Counted from the stretch's first letter, positions 1 to 9,362 are shown. The stretch is DNA of 64,000 nucleotides from Acidimicrobiaceae bacterium (GCA_026708645.1 JAPOUM010000040.1:308508-372507); one strand, 5' to 3'. Made by a program: numbers and translations. Notes: generated from the letters alone by a model not told the origin.

Positions 1-2169
1 GTATTCCATGAACGAGGCGAAGCGAGGGTTCGCAGTGTCGGAGTCGTACTGGAAATGCTCGTACATGGCGCCGGCGAGGCCCTGAGCCACTCCGCCGTGG
101 ATCTGACCCTCCACCAGCGCAGGGTTGATCACTGTGCCGCAGTCGTGGACGACGATGTAGTCCTCGATCTTGATCTCGCCGGTGCTGACCCGGACGCTGA
201 GCACCCCGGCATGAGCGCCGTTGGACCAGCTCGCGGCTGCGTTGATCCTGCCTTCATCATCGAGTTGATGTTGAAGGTTCTCGGGATGGTAGTAGCCCGA
301 GGCCTCCAGTCCGGCTTCCATCGTGTCAGGAAGGTCCACGTTGCGGACCCAGGCCGCGGTGCCCACTTCAGCCCAGCTCACCGAAGGCCGGCCGCTGCCG
401 TCCACATGGAACACGCCGTCGGTGAGCACGATGTCCGACTCCGCCGCCTCCAGCATGTGCGCGGCGATGCGGCGGGCCTTGTCCATCAGCCGCTGCGACG
501 CCAGCAGCACTGAGCCGGCGAGCATCATCGTGGCGCGGCTGCCCCAAGAGCCCAGCCCGTACGGCGTCCGTTCGGTGTCGCCCAGCACCACCGTCACGTC
601 CCGCGGCTCGACCCCCAGCGCGTCGGCGGCGATCTGCGCGGCGGCGGTCTCGACGCCTTGGCCGAAAGCGCTGACCCCTGCCGCCACCCGCACAGAGCCG
701 TCAGGGTCGACGCGCACGGTGGCCGCGTCGCCGCCGCCCCAATGTCCTGTGGTCAGGTGATAGCTGGGCGCGGTCGGCTCCACATAGTTGCAGTAGCCCA
801 CACCCACCCGCACGTCCGGGTCGTCCGCGTAACGGGCTTCCGCCAGCCGCAGGGCGGGTTCAACCATCTCCACGGCACGCTCGAAGGACTCCGTGTGGGA
901 GCCGGAGTCGAGACGCCCGCCGCCGTGCATCACATAAGGCGTCTGGCCGGGGCGCAGCAGCATCCGTCGTCTTGACTCAACCCGGTCGGTTCCGGTCAGT
1001 CGGGAGACCCGGTCGATGATCCGCTCCATCACGAAAGCGCCCTCGGGGATCCCGAAACCCCGGTATGCGCCCGACGGCGTCTTGTTCGTGACCACGCCGA
1101 CGGTGCGTGCCGCCATGTTCGGGAAGTCGTAGCCGCCGGTGATGCAGGCGTTGGTCACGAAGACCGGCGCGCTGCCGGGCATGAATATCTCGCCTGAGCC
1201 CATGTCGAGCATCGAGGCGCAGCGGACGGCGCGGATCGTGCCGTCGTCGTCGTAGGCCACCTCGACGTCGTGGCGCTGGTCTCGCGCATGCACCGACGCC
1301 ACGAGGTTCTCCAAGCGATCCTCGATCCAGCGAACCGGTCGGTCGAGCCTCCGTGCGACCCACGGCACCACGACGTCCTCGGGGTAGATGTGGGTCTTGG
1401 TGCCGAAGCCGCCGCCGATGGCGGGATGAAGCACCCGAACCTGCGGCTCGGCGACGCCGAGCATCGAAGCGACGGTGGTGCGCACCATGTGGGGGCTCTG
1501 CGTCGAGGACCACACTGTGAGCGTCCCGTCGGCGACGTCGGCCACCACGCCGCGGGTCTCGAGCGGCAGCCCGGTCTGGCGCTGACTGACATAAGTCTCG
1601 GTGAAGGCATGGTCGGCCTCGTCGAAAGCCCGGTCGACTTCGGGCTTGTGCGGGGACACGTCGAAGGAGCAGTTGCTCTCCCAGTGCTCGTAGAGTCTCG
1701 GCGCTGCGGGCGCCAAGGCCTGATCGAGGTCCGCCACCGTCGGCAGCGGTTCGTAGACGGTTCCGGCAGCGACCAGCGCGGCCGCGTCCTCGGCCGTGTA
1801 ACGGTCGACGGCCACCACGACGGCGTAGGGCGCGCCCACGTAGCGCACCTTGTCCTCAGCAAGCGGCCGCTGCTCGACCGGTCCGATGTATTCGATGTAG
1901 TCCGGGAATGCGCCCACGTCGGCCAAGTCGGCGCCGGTGAACACGGCCGTCACCCCTTCGAGGGCCGAGGCCTGCGAAGTGTCGATCGAGATGATCCGGG
2001 CGTGCGCCTCGACGCTGCGCACGAACACGACTTCGAGCATTCCGGCGATTTTGATGTCAGCGACGTAACGCCCCCTGCCGGTGAGCGGCCCCCGGTCCTC
2101 GCGTCTGGGGGCGGGCATTCCGATGTGACGGGTGCTGTGACGGATGTGAGAGTCGATGTCGAGGCTCAT
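1..2169 (-). CDS. Molybdenum hydroxylase large subunit, xanthine dehydrogenase-like (3' end outside window)
   Basis: Reading leftward from ATG at 2169 the frame stays open to base 1, giving 723 residues; the C-terminus lies beyond the window. An N-terminal hammerhead domain is followed by molybdopterin-cytosine-dinucleotide loops: GGGFGTKTH near residue 250, GAYRGFGIPEG near 365 and INPALVEGQIHGG near 680. Family members are about 770-790 residues, so perhaps 50-70, including the usual catalytic Glu loop, are missing. The active-site loop has AYRGFG rather than the AYRCSF of form-I CO dehydrogenase, so a purine or other N-heterocycle/aldehyde oxidase is more likely than CO oxidation. It starts 17 bases after a permease gene of a BMP-type importer, suggesting it oxidises the imported compound. 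FAD and 2Fe-2S subunit genes are expected to the left. The substrate is inferred. Confidence 0.88.
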   Translation of the reverse strand, partial: MSLDIDSHIRHSTRHIGMPAPRREDRGPLTGRGRYVADIKIAGMLEVVFVRSVEAHARIISIDTSQASALEGVTAVFTGADLADVGAFPDYIEYIGPVEQRPLAEDKVRYVGAPYAVVVAVDRYTAEDAAALVAAGTVYEPLPTVADLDQALAPAAPRLYEHWESNCSFDVSPHKPEVDRAFDEADHAFTETYVSQRQTGLPLETRGVVADVADGTLTVWSSTQSPHMVRTTVASMLGVAEPQVRVLHPAIGGGFGTKTHIYPEDVVVPWVARRLDRPVRWIEDRLENLVASVHARDQRHDVEVAYDDDGTIRAVRCASMLDMGSGEIFMPGSAPVFVTNACITGGYDFPNMAARTVGVVTNKTPSGAYRGFGIPEGAFVMERIIDRVSRLTGTDRVESRRRMLLRPGQTPYVMHGGGRLDSGSHTESFERAVEMVEPALRLAEARYADDPDVRVGVGYCNYVEPTAPSYHLTTGHWGGGDAATVRVDPDGSVRVAAGVSAFGQGVETAAAQIAADALGVEPRDVTVVLGDTERTPYGLGSWGSRATMMLAGSVLLASQRLMDKARRIAAHMLEAAESDIVLTDGVFHVDGSGRPSVSWAEVGTAAWVRNVDLPDTMEAGLEASGYYHPENLQHQLDDEGRINAAASWSNGAHAGVLSVRVSTGEIKIEDYIVVHDCGTVINPALVEGQIHGGVAQGLAGAMYEHFQYDSDTANPRFASFMEY

Positions 2170-2186
2170 TGTCGCTTCAGCGCCGT

Positions 2187-3134
2187 CTAGCGCTCGCCTC
2201 GGTGATACGGGATGGTGAGTGCCAGCGGAACCTGCGAACGGCTGCGGTTCAGGACCAGCGCGACGATGGTCAGCACGAACGGCAGTGCCAGCAGCAGCTG
2301 ATAGGGCAGGTTGACGTTGCTGGCCTGCAGTGCCAACTGCGTCGCCTCCAAGAATCCGAAAAGCAGCGATCCGGCAAGTATCCACGAAGCCCGCCAGTTG
2401 CCGAAGATGACGATGGCGAGAGCGATCCATCCCCGTCCAGCGATGATGTCTGGGAAGAATTGCCCGGCTTCCGACAGCGACAGGAAGGCGCCGCCGAGCC
2501 CCGCCATGGCGCCTCCGAAGATCACCGCGAAGTACTGGCGAGAGACGATGCCCACGCCGCGCATGTCGCAAGCTTCGGGGTTGTGGCCGATGCTGCGCAG
2601 CTCCAAGCCGTATTTGGTCCGATTCAGGAACACGAAAGTCACCGGCACCATCACGAGAGCGAAATAAGTCAGCCAGTGCTGCTCGAAGAGGATCTCCCCC
2701 ACTGCGGGTATGTCCGAAAGCAGCGGCACCGCAGCGGTGCGGAAGCGTTCCACCGACGGAAGGTCGATGGTGCCGCCAGCGTCGTAGACCGAGCGATACC
2801 AGAAGAACGCCCCGCCGAGCCCCAAGATGTTCAAGGCGAGCCCGGCCACCACCTGGTTGACTTTCACTGTCGCTGTCATCACAGCCATCAGCAGGCCGAG
2901 CAGGGCGCCTCCGATCGCCGCTCCCACGAGTCCCAGCCAGAGGCTGCCGGACTCGCTGGCGACGAGAAAACCGGAGAAGGCGCCCAGGGCCATGGTCCCC
3001 TCGAGGCTCAGGTTGAGGATGCCGCTGCTTTCAGCGACGAGCTCTCCGAGGGCGGCGATCAGCAGCGGCGTGGCGATCTTGACAGTGGCCACGAAAATGC
3101 CCAGTATCACCGAATAGGTGAAGAAGTCATCCAT
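2187..3134 (-). CDS. ABC transporter permease, BMP/nucleoside-type, second subunit
   Basis: A 315-residue polytopic membrane protein of the BPD_transp_2 family, the permease type used by ribose and by YufPQ/NupPQ-like nucleoside importers. The loop ESSGILNLSLEGTMALGAF near residue 30 and GHNPEACDMRGV in the middle are the coupling segments typical of the family. The frame opens further upstream, but the chosen ATG at 3134 overlaps the end of the previous permease by 8 bases and starts MDDFFTYS, directly before the first hydrophobic segment. It should pair with the other permease as a heterodimeric channel driven by the ATPase encoded at 4272-5810. The next gene in the operon is the molybdenum hydroxylase. 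Confidence 0.9.
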   Translation of the reverse strand: MDDFFTYSVILGIFVATVKIATPLLIAALGELVAESSGILNLSLEGTMALGAFSGFLVASESGSLWLGLVGAAIGGALLGLLMAVMTATVKVNQVVAGLALNILGLGGAFFWYRSVYDAGGTIDLPSVERFRTAAVPLLSDIPAVGEILFEQHWLTYFALVMVPVTFVFLNRTKYGLELRSIGHNPEACDMRGVGIVSRQYFAVIFGGAMAGLGGAFLSLSEAGQFFPDIIAGRGWIALAIVIFGNWRASWILAGSLLFGFLEATQLALQASNVNLPYQLLLALPFVLTIVALVLNRSRSQVPLALTIPYHRGER

Positions 3135-4275
3135 GGCGGACCGTCCTCTTGAGACGGTAACGGCAGGCGACGGCGGCCAGCAGCACGAAGACCAGAGCCA
3201 CCCCCTCGATGACCTGAACCAGCGCGAAGGGGATGCCGGTGCCGACCTGCATGTTGGTGGCGCCATTGATGAGACCTCCGAAAGCGATCGCCACCACGAC
3301 CACTCCGGCAGGATGGAGCCGCGCCACCAAAGCGATGATGATCCCGGTGAAACCCAAGCCTTCGGCAATGTCGAGCTGCAGCCGATGATGAAGACCCAGC
3401 AACTCGCCGGCGCCGGCGATGCCGGCCAGAGCGCCCGAGATCGCCATCACCGTGATGACGGTGCGTCCGACGCTGATTCCCTTGTAGGCGGCGGCACGCT
3501 TGTTGACGCCTATCGCCCGAAGCTCGAATCCGAGGCCGGTTCTGCGGGTCAGCAGATGCACGGCGACTGCCGCCGCCAGCGCGACGAGCAAACCCCAGTG
3601 GAGCCGGCTGTCGTCTATGAAGCGGGGCAGGAAAGTCTTCTCGTCCATCCGCTCGGTCTGGAAATACGGCGTCTTGGGCGATTGCCACGGTCCCGACAGC
3701 AGCCATGAAAGGATGTAGAGAACCACGAAGTTGAGCATGACTGTGGTGAGTATCTCGTTGGTGCCGTAACGCACCAGCAGGACGCTCGCCGCCGACGCCC
3801 ACAGAGCGCCCGCAACCGCTGCGCCGACGAACATGGCGATGATCAGCAGCGGCGCAGGCAGACCGGGCAGCAGTTCGTAGACCCACCACGTCCCGATGGC
3901 GCCCGCGAAGAATTGCCCTTCACCGCCGATGTTCCACACGCCGGAGCGGAAAGCCACGGCTGCGGCCAGTCCAGTGAGGATCAGCGGTGTTGCCTGAACC
4001 AGTGTTTCGAGGCCCGCCTCGCGGCTGCCGAGGGCGCCCTCGTAGAGCGAAGTGAAAGCGTCCAGAGGCGACACGCCCACCAGGATCACTAGCAGGCTGA
4101 TGATCAAGGCTGTGAGCACGAGGGCCGCGAGTGTGGCGTACATCTCGTGGACCGGGCGAGTGTCGAGGCGACGCTCGAGCCGCCAGCCGTCCCCTTGAAA
4201 CAGCATCGCCAGAGGGTTCCGATCGGCGGGATCGGTGCGTTCGTCGCCGCCCGTGTCGTCGACTCGCTCGCTCAT
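3127..4275 (-). CDS. ABC transporter permease, BMP/nucleoside-type, first subunit
   Basis: A 382-residue inner-membrane permease of the BPD_transp_2 family. A ~40-residue cytoplasmic N-terminus precedes the first membrane helix (around residues 46-70). FRSGVWNIGGEGQFFAGA near residue 110 is the conserved GEGQ segment of the longer permease in nucleoside/simple-sugar importers, and YGTNEILTTVMLN is another family signature. Its ATG overlaps the ATPase stop codon by four bases (ATGA) and its own stop overlaps the next permease start, so the transporter genes are translationally coupled. Substrate cannot be read from sequence; the linked BMP lipoprotein and Mo hydroxylase favour a nucleoside or nucleobase. 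Confidence 0.9.
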   Translation of the reverse strand: MSERVDDTGGDERTDPADRNPLAMLFQGDGWRLERRLDTRPVHEMYATLAALVLTALIISLLVILVGVSPLDAFTSLYEGALGSREAGLETLVQATPLILTGLAAAVAFRSGVWNIGGEGQFFAGAIGTWWVYELLPGLPAPLLIIAMFVGAAVAGALWASAASVLLVRYGTNEILTTVMLNFVVLYILSWLLSGPWQSPKTPYFQTERMDEKTFLPRFIDDSRLHWGLLVALAAAVAVHLLTRRTGLGFELRAIGVNKRAAAYKGISVGRTVITVMAISGALAGIAGAGELLGLHHRLQLDIAEGLGFTGIIIALVARLHPAGVVVVAIAFGGLINGATNMQVGTGIPFALVQVIEGVALVFVLLAAVACRYRLKRTVRHG

Positions 4276-5810
4276 GGAGCGCCTGCGCCCGCGCCCGCCA
4301 TGTGCATTCCTATCTCTTCGAGGCTGGTCGCATCGGGCTCGATCATCGCCACGATCCGTCCGTCGAATATGACGGCGATGCGGTCTGCGAGCTGGAAGAT
4401 CTCATCGAGGTCCTCGGACATGAGCAGCACGCCTGCGCCGCGGTCGCGTTCTTGCACCAGCCGTTGCCGCACGTACTCGCTGGCAGCGATGTCGAGTCCC
4501 CGCGTCGGCTGATGCGCCAGTATCAGCGCGGGCCGCCCGTAGAGCTCGCGGGCCATGATGATCTTCTGCAGATTGCCGCCCGAGAGGGTCCTCGTGACTT
4601 GGTCGGCTGAAGGCGTCTTGATCTCGAAGCTTTCAATGGACTCCGCCGCGAACGCGTCTATCTGTGACTGGTTGAGGATCCCGGCTCTGGAGAACTGACT
4701 CGACCGATGGTTGCCCAAGACGAGGTTCTCTTTGATGCTGAAATCCATCATCAAGCCTTGCGCGATGCGGTCGGCGGGAACGCAGGCCACTCCGAGCCTG
4801 GCGATCTTGTGGGGCGCGGCCGTGGTCACATCCTGGCCGGTGATGCGGATCGTGCCGCTGTGGGGGTGGCGCACGCCCACCACCGAGTCGAAAAGAGCGT
4901 TCTGGCCGTTGCCTGACACACCGGCGACGCCCACGATCTCGCCCGCTCCGACATTGAGCGACAGTCCCTTCAAGGCGCCTCGCCCGGTGTCTGACTCGAC
5001 ATGGATCGCGTCTGCTTCCAGCACCGGCGCCCCAGGCTCGGAGCGTTGCTTGTCGACTTGGAGCAGCACGTCGCGCCCCACCATCATGCGAGCCAGATCG
5101 AGTTGGTCGACGTCGTCTGTGGCGACTGTGTCGACTACCCGTCCGCGGCGCAGCACGGTCACCCGGTCGGAGAGGTCCATGACCTCTTTGAGCTTGTGAG
5201 TGATCAGGATTATGGTGAGCCCGTCGTCTCTCATGCGGCGCAGGATGGCGAACAATTCTGTGACGCCCTGCGGCGTGAGCACTGCGGTCGGCTCGTCCAG
5301 GATCAGGATCTCGACACCGAAGTAAAGGGTCTTGAATATCTCCACCCACTGTTGCTCGCCGACCGACAGGCGGCCCACTTCGGCGTCGGGGTCGATCTCC
5401 ACGTCGTAGTCGGCGAAGAACTCCTCGAGGCGGCGCCTGGCTTCTGTGAGGTCGAGCCATTGTCGGGCGGGCGTGCCGATGACCACGTTCTCGATGACCG
5501 ACATCGGCGGCACCAGCTCGAAATGCTGATGCACCATGCCGATGCCGGCTGCGATGGCATCGCCGGGGGACGCCATGTCCAAGGGGCGGCCTTCGAGCCG
5601 GATCTGACCGGAGTCGGGCCGGAACACGCCGTAGAGAATGTCGGCGAGGGTCGTCTTGCCCGCACCGTTCTCGCCGAGCAGGCAGTGAATGCTCGCACGG
5701 TTGACGTCGATGCTGACGGAGTCGTTGGCGACCACGCCGGGGAACTCCTTCGTCACGTTGTCGATGACGAGGATCGGGTCCCCCGGCGCGACCGCCTCAG
5801 CGATGTCCAC
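4272..5810 (-). CDS. ABC transporter ATP-binding protein with two nucleotide-binding domains
   Basis: A 512-residue tandem ATPase of the sugar/nucleoside importer class (RbsA, YufO/NupO). Domain 1 (about 10-245) has Walker A GENGAGKTT, signature LSVGEQQW and Walker B LILDEPTAVL. Domain 2 (about 260-505) has a degenerate Walker A, GVSGNGQNAL, where the Lys-Thr pair is lost, signature LSGGNLQK and LILAHQPTRGLD with His in place of the catalytic Glu after the Asp position. One intact and one degenerate site is normal for this class. The start is GTG at 5810. The gene follows the lipoprotein gene by 53 bases and overlaps the permease start by four, so it belongs to the same operon. Confidence 0.92.
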   Translation of the reverse strand: MDIAEAVAPGDPILVIDNVTKEFPGVVANDSVSIDVNRASIHCLLGENGAGKTTLADILYGVFRPDSGQIRLEGRPLDMASPGDAIAAGIGMVHQHFELVPPMSVIENVVIGTPARQWLDLTEARRRLEEFFADYDVEIDPDAEVGRLSVGEQQWVEIFKTLYFGVEILILDEPTAVLTPQGVTELFAILRRMRDDGLTIILITHKLKEVMDLSDRVTVLRRGRVVDTVATDDVDQLDLARMMVGRDVLLQVDKQRSEPGAPVLEADAIHVESDTGRGALKGLSLNVGAGEIVGVAGVSGNGQNALFDSVVGVRHPHSGTIRITGQDVTTAAPHKIARLGVACVPADRIAQGLMMDFSIKENLVLGNHRSSQFSRAGILNQSQIDAFAAESIESFEIKTPSADQVTRTLSGGNLQKIIMARELYGRPALILAHQPTRGLDIAASEYVRQRLVQERDRGAGVLLMSEDLDEIFQLADRIAVIFDGRIVAMIEPDATSLEEIGMHMAGAGAGAP

Positions 5811-5863
5811 CGAATAGAACTCTGGCGTTCGGCGTTGGAGTTCGGAGGTCCGAACCGACCGTG

Positions 5864-7207
5864 TCAGCCCTGCTCTGGCACCTCTAGCACCAGCGGGATG
5901 ACCAGATCACCCGAGAGTATGGCGACCCGGGCCTCCTCGACCGCAGCGACGACGTCAGCGGGGACGTCGTCGCTGATCTCGCCTAGAGCGGAGCCGCCGT
6001 CCACCATCGACTGGTAGACGATCCGGTCCCTCGGCGAGTTGTAGGGCACGCCGAAGGTGGTGTAGTCGTACCAGGCGTCGAGCACATCATTGAAAGCGGC
6101 GTCCCATTGAGCCACGACGCTGGTGAGCACGACGGGTGAAAGGCTCAGCTGATCGGTGAAGTGACCGAAAGCGCGCACGTTGCCGGCGTCCTCGGCCGCC
6201 GCGAAGGGGCCGAACCGCTCGGCGTAGATCATGTCGGCGCCGTTGGCGATCTGCGCGGCGGCGGCGCTGGATCCGGTCGCCGGGTCGAACCAGCTCTCAA
6301 TGTATGTCACTCCGGCTACTTCGACTTCGGGATTGACCGACTTGGCGCCGTCGAAGAAGGCGTTGACCGGGCCGTTCACGTTGGGGAACGGGAAGGCGGC
6401 CACGGCGCTGATCTTGTTCGTCTCGGTCATGCTTCCGGCGATGATTCCGGCGAGATACGCCGGCTCGTGAACGAAAGCGTCGATCCAGTAAGCGTTGTCA
6501 CCGCCTTCGTGGTCGTCGTTGCCCGAGCCCGAGTAGACGAACAGGATGTCCGGGAACTCGTCTTTGACGGCAGATACTCCGTCGACGTAGGTGCTGTGTC
6601 CCACGATTATCTCGTAGATGCCGGTCTGCGCCAGGTCGCGGATGACTCGCTCGCCTTCGGCGTAGGGGATGCCTTCGAGAATCTCAAGGTTGATTTTGAT
6701 CCCGTACTTGTTGTTCATCGAGACACGGTTGACGCTGTCTATGAATGTCGCATACCAGCCCTCTTCTTTGGTTTGCAGGACCAGCATCGCGACATCGATC
6801 GTGTCGGGTGCGGCCGCGGCCTGCTCAGCAGCTGCCTCATCGGCAGCGGCAGCGGCGGCTTCGGCTTCGGCTTCGGCGGCCGCGGCGGCCGCTTCAGCTT
6901 CGGCGAGTTGTGCTTCGAGTTCCTCGACTGCGGCGCCCTCTTCTGTGGCGGCCTCCAAGGCGGCTGCAGCCGCGGCGGCCTCTGCCTCAGCAATTGCGGC
7001 GGCTTCGGCCGCTGCTTCGGCTTCGGCTTCAGCGGCGTCAGCCACTGCCTGCGCTTCGGCCGCAGCAGCCTCGGCGGCCTCTACCGCAGCGACGCTGTCG
7101 GCGGCGTCCGCGGCGGGCGCCGCATCATCGTCGTCGTCGCTTCCGCAGGCGACCACTCCTGCAACGAGGCCGAAGACCAAAAGCGTTCTGGTGATGATCT
7201 TGAGCAT
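5864..7207 (-). CDS. BMP family (PnrA-like) substrate-binding lipoprotein with long Ala/Glu stalk
   Basis: The start chosen is ATG at 7207, after a purine-rich ribosome site (GAAGAGAAGAA); the frame extends upstream but lacks coding character there. Residues 1-21 are a lipoprotein signal, MLKIITRTLL...GVVAC, with Cys21 as the lipidated residue. Residues about 34-133 are almost only Ala and Glu with scattered Asp/Gln/Val and should form a long helix or coiled coil. Residues 135-447 form the BMP/Med ligand-binding domain (DTIDVAMLVLQTKEEGWY, then GHSTYVDGV, SGSGNDDHEGG and YIESWFDP). Family members bind purine nucleosides. It is the first gene of the importer operon. The stalk is unusual: most BMP proteins have only a short linker after the lipid anchor. 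Confidence 0.9.
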   Translation of the reverse strand: MLKIITRTLLVFGLVAGVVACGSDDDDDAAPAADAADSVAAVEAAEAAAAEAQAVADAAEAEAEAAAEAAAIAEAEAAAAAAALEAATEEGAAVEELEAQLAEAEAAAAAAEAEAEAAAAAADEAAAEQAAAAPDTIDVAMLVLQTKEEGWYATFIDSVNRVSMNNKYGIKINLEILEGIPYAEGERVIRDLAQTGIYEIIVGHSTYVDGVSAVKDEFPDILFVYSGSGNDDHEGGDNAYWIDAFVHEPAYLAGIIAGSMTETNKISAVAAFPFPNVNGPVNAFFDGAKSVNPEVEVAGVTYIESWFDPATGSSAAAAQIANGADMIYAERFGPFAAAEDAGNVRAFGHFTDQLSLSPVVLTSVVAQWDAAFNDVLDAWYDYTTFGVPYNSPRDRIVYQSMVDGGSALGEISDDVPADVVAAVEEARVAILSGDLVIPLVLEVPEQG

Positions 7208-7458
7208 TTCTTCTCTTCCCTTCTTTCGCCTAGCAGAACAGCAGCAAGCTGCAATTCTACTGCTACCGGAGTGTTCGAGGCCGGACACTAGCACACAGAA
7301 TTTCACCAATTCGGAACGATCGTTTCATTCGCCTCTTGGCGCCGGATCGCCCGCGCGGGCAATAGCGGCCGACCGAGCCCGGAGCTTCGCCGCGGGTTCT
7401 GTGCGGACTCTCTGATCGGCGACCGGGATCAGCTCTCCTCTCTCGTCGCCGGCCGGCG

Positions 7459-8211
7459 CTAGTGGAAGCCCGAGCCGCCGTTCACCCAGATGTTCTGGCC
7501 GGTCACGAAATCCGACAGAGGGCTCATCAGGTACACCAGAGTGCCCACCATGTCTTCGGGCGTCTGGGTGCGTTTGAAGGCACGCCGGGCTTGTATGAAG
7601 ACGTCCACCTCGGGTTGGACGCTGGAGTAGGCCTCGTCATGGGGTATGTAGTCCGGCGTGATGGTGTTGACGTTGATCCCGAAACCTCCCAGTTCGCGGG
7701 CCATGGCCCTTGTGAGTCCCCAGACCGCGGACTTCGACGACACATAATGCAGAAAGTTCGGAGTGCCGTCGTTGACTGTCATGGAAGCGATGTTGACGAT
7801 GCGCCCGCCTCCGCCGTCACGCATGGCAGGCAGCACGGCCCGAGCGCAGAGCCACGAGCCGCGCACATTCACCGCGAAGCACAAATCCCATTCGTCGGGA
7901 GGCAGTTCCCACATCGGGGCGCGGGTGGCCGCCATGTAGAAGGCAGCGTTGTTGACGAGGCCGTCGATGCGACCGTAGGCGTCGACCGCGGCGGCGGCCA
8001 TGGCCTCGGTCTGGCCCGCGTCGGATACGTCCACCTGCACCGACGTCGCCTCGGCGCCCGACGCGCTGAGTTCTGCGACCACATCGCTGCCGTCTGTGAG
8101 ATCCGCCACCACCACTGCGGCGCCCTCGGCGGCCAGACCTCTGCAATAGGCCAAACCGATGCCTTTGGCGCCGCCTGTGACGATGATCACACGTCCGTCC
8201 AGTATTCCCAT
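7459..8211 (-). CDS. Short-chain dehydrogenase/reductase (SDR), classical type
   Basis: A 250-residue NAD(P)-dependent oxidoreductase. The Rossmann loop TGGAKGIG is at residues 12-19, the NNAA motif at 87-90, and the catalytic set is Ser143, Tyr156 and Lys160 (YVSSK). Asp37, in VADLTD at the end of the second strand, suggests NAD(H) preference, an inference. ATG at 8211 is preceded by a good ribosome site (AAGGAGA), so longer versions of the frame are rejected. It lies 47 bases downstream of the Rieske oxygenase gene on the same strand, so it may oxidise a cis-diol or alcohol made by that enzyme. The exact substrate is unknown. Confidence 0.92.
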   Translation of the reverse strand: MGILDGRVIIVTGGAKGIGLAYCRGLAAEGAAVVVADLTDGSDVVAELSASGAEATSVQVDVSDAGQTEAMAAAAVDAYGRIDGLVNNAAFYMAATRAPMWELPPDEWDLCFAVNVRGSWLCARAVLPAMRDGGGGRIVNIASMTVNDGTPNFLHYVSSKSAVWGLTRAMARELGGFGINVNTITPDYIPHDEAYSSVQPEVDVFIQARRAFKRTQTPEDMVGTLVYLMSPLSDFVTGQNIWVNGGSGFH

Positions 8212-8258
8212 AGTGCGTCTCCTTGTGTTGTGGTGAGCTGACTCGTCGGATTTCCGGC

Positions 8259-9311
8259 TCAGTTCGGTTCCAGCTCCTCGGCCAGTTCGAAGAGCCATTT
8301 GCGATAGGCCAAAGTGATGTCGTCGGCCACTTTGACGTATGTCTCCGCACTGAGCCGGTCCGGCAGGTGCTCGGGCCATTGCGACTCGACGATCGGCTGA
8401 TCCTGTTGCAGCACCATGTGCTCGAACTCCAGCAGGAAGTCCATGTCGTCGGGAGTGGACGTGAAGTCGGCGCCGATGTGCCAGAAGTTGCGACAGCTCG
8501 CAGGGCCGGTGGGCGCGGTCACCATGTAGAGGGCGTAACGCTTGCCGTTGGGGAAGGTCCGCAGCAGCGAGATCGACCCGGGCACGGTCAGCTGATAGCG
8601 GTTGTGCACGGACATGGTGTCCTCGTCGATGCCCAGCATCGCCTTCATGCGGTCGACGTTGGGCTCGACGAACACTTGGTCGAAGCGCAGAGCACCGTTC
8701 TCCCGCCACACGTCGTGCTCGGCGATCTGAGCCTTGTCTCTGGTGCCGAGGACGTTCTCATGCACGAACGGGAAATGCGAGAAGTCCACGAAGTTCTCCA
8801 AGCGTCGGGGTGAACTGGTGGCCCAGTCGTAGCTGGGGGGCGTCTGCCAACGCATGGCAGGGTCGTCCCATTCGGGTATCCCGGGCGGATCGCCCCACGG
8901 TTCTTCGGTCAGGCTCACCCAGACCATGCCGGAACTCTCCCGGCAGAGGTAACGGACAAGACCGACCTGGAGCACGCCGTTGAGCTCGGGACGCGACGGG
9001 ATCGAGACGAGGCTGCCGTCCATGTCGTAAGCCCAGCCGTGATAGGGGCAGTTGATGCAGCCGTTCTCAACCCATCCCAGCGAGGGAGCAGCCCCCTTGT
9101 GACGGCACACGTCCATGAAGGCGCGCACCTCGCCGTGATGGCGCACCACCATGATGCGCTCCCCCAGCAGCCGCCCGGAGGCCATCTGACCCTCGGCGAC
9201 GTCGCTGGAGTAGACCACGGGATGCCAGAAGTGCCTCATCGCCCGGTACCACTTGGAGTCCCGCTCAGTGACGAACGGATCAACAAGCTCGCGAGCCTCT
9301 GGCGCCGTCAT
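8259..9311 (-). CDS. Rieske non-heme iron oxygenase, alpha subunit type
   Basis: A 350-residue oxygenase. The Rieske [2Fe-2S] site is Cys69-x-His71 and Cys88-x2-His91 (VCRHKG and CPYHGW). The catalytic domain shows the mononuclear iron motif DFSHFPFVH with His179 and His184 and the bridging Asp176. The size and single-gene arrangement resemble the VanA/DdmC/PaO branch, which demethylates or hydroxylates aromatic compounds using a separate reductase; no reductase gene is nearby. ATG at 9311 follows a strong ribosome site (AAGGAGGG). Upstream are three 14-bp tandem repeats and the divergent hydrolase gene, so the pair may share regulation. The substrate cannot be predicted. Confidence 0.92.
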   Translation of the reverse strand: MTAPEARELVDPFVTERDSKWYRAMRHFWHPVVYSSDVAEGQMASGRLLGERIMVVRHHGEVRAFMDVCRHKGAAPSLGWVENGCINCPYHGWAYDMDGSLVSIPSRPELNGVLQVGLVRYLCRESSGMVWVSLTEEPWGDPPGIPEWDDPAMRWQTPPSYDWATSSPRRLENFVDFSHFPFVHENVLGTRDKAQIAEHDVWRENGALRFDQVFVEPNVDRMKAMLGIDEDTMSVHNRYQLTVPGSISLLRTFPNGKRYALYMVTAPTGPASCRNFWHIGADFTSTPDDMDFLLEFEHMVLQQDQPIVESQWPEHLPDRLSAETYVKVADDITLAYRKWLFELAEELEPN

Positions 9312-9320
9312 CGTCCCTCC

Positions 9321-9362
9321 TTGCTGTCGTGCGTTGCCTGTCGTGCGTTGCTTGCCGTGCGT
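9321..9362. repeat. Three 14-bp tandem repeats before the Rieske oxygenase gene
   Basis: Units at 9321-9334, 9335-9348 and 9349-9362 end in the same GTGCGT and differ at two to four positions. They lie immediately upstream of the ribosome site of the oxygenase gene and in the divergent spacer towards the hydrolase gene. They could be operator iterons or slippage products; no regulator gene is adjacent. Confidence 0.75.

Noticed and set aside
1..2169. Form-I carbon monoxide dehydrogenase large subunit
   Set aside because: The active-site loop is AYRGFG and lacks the Cys of AYRCSF, so a different molybdenum hydroxylase is more likely.
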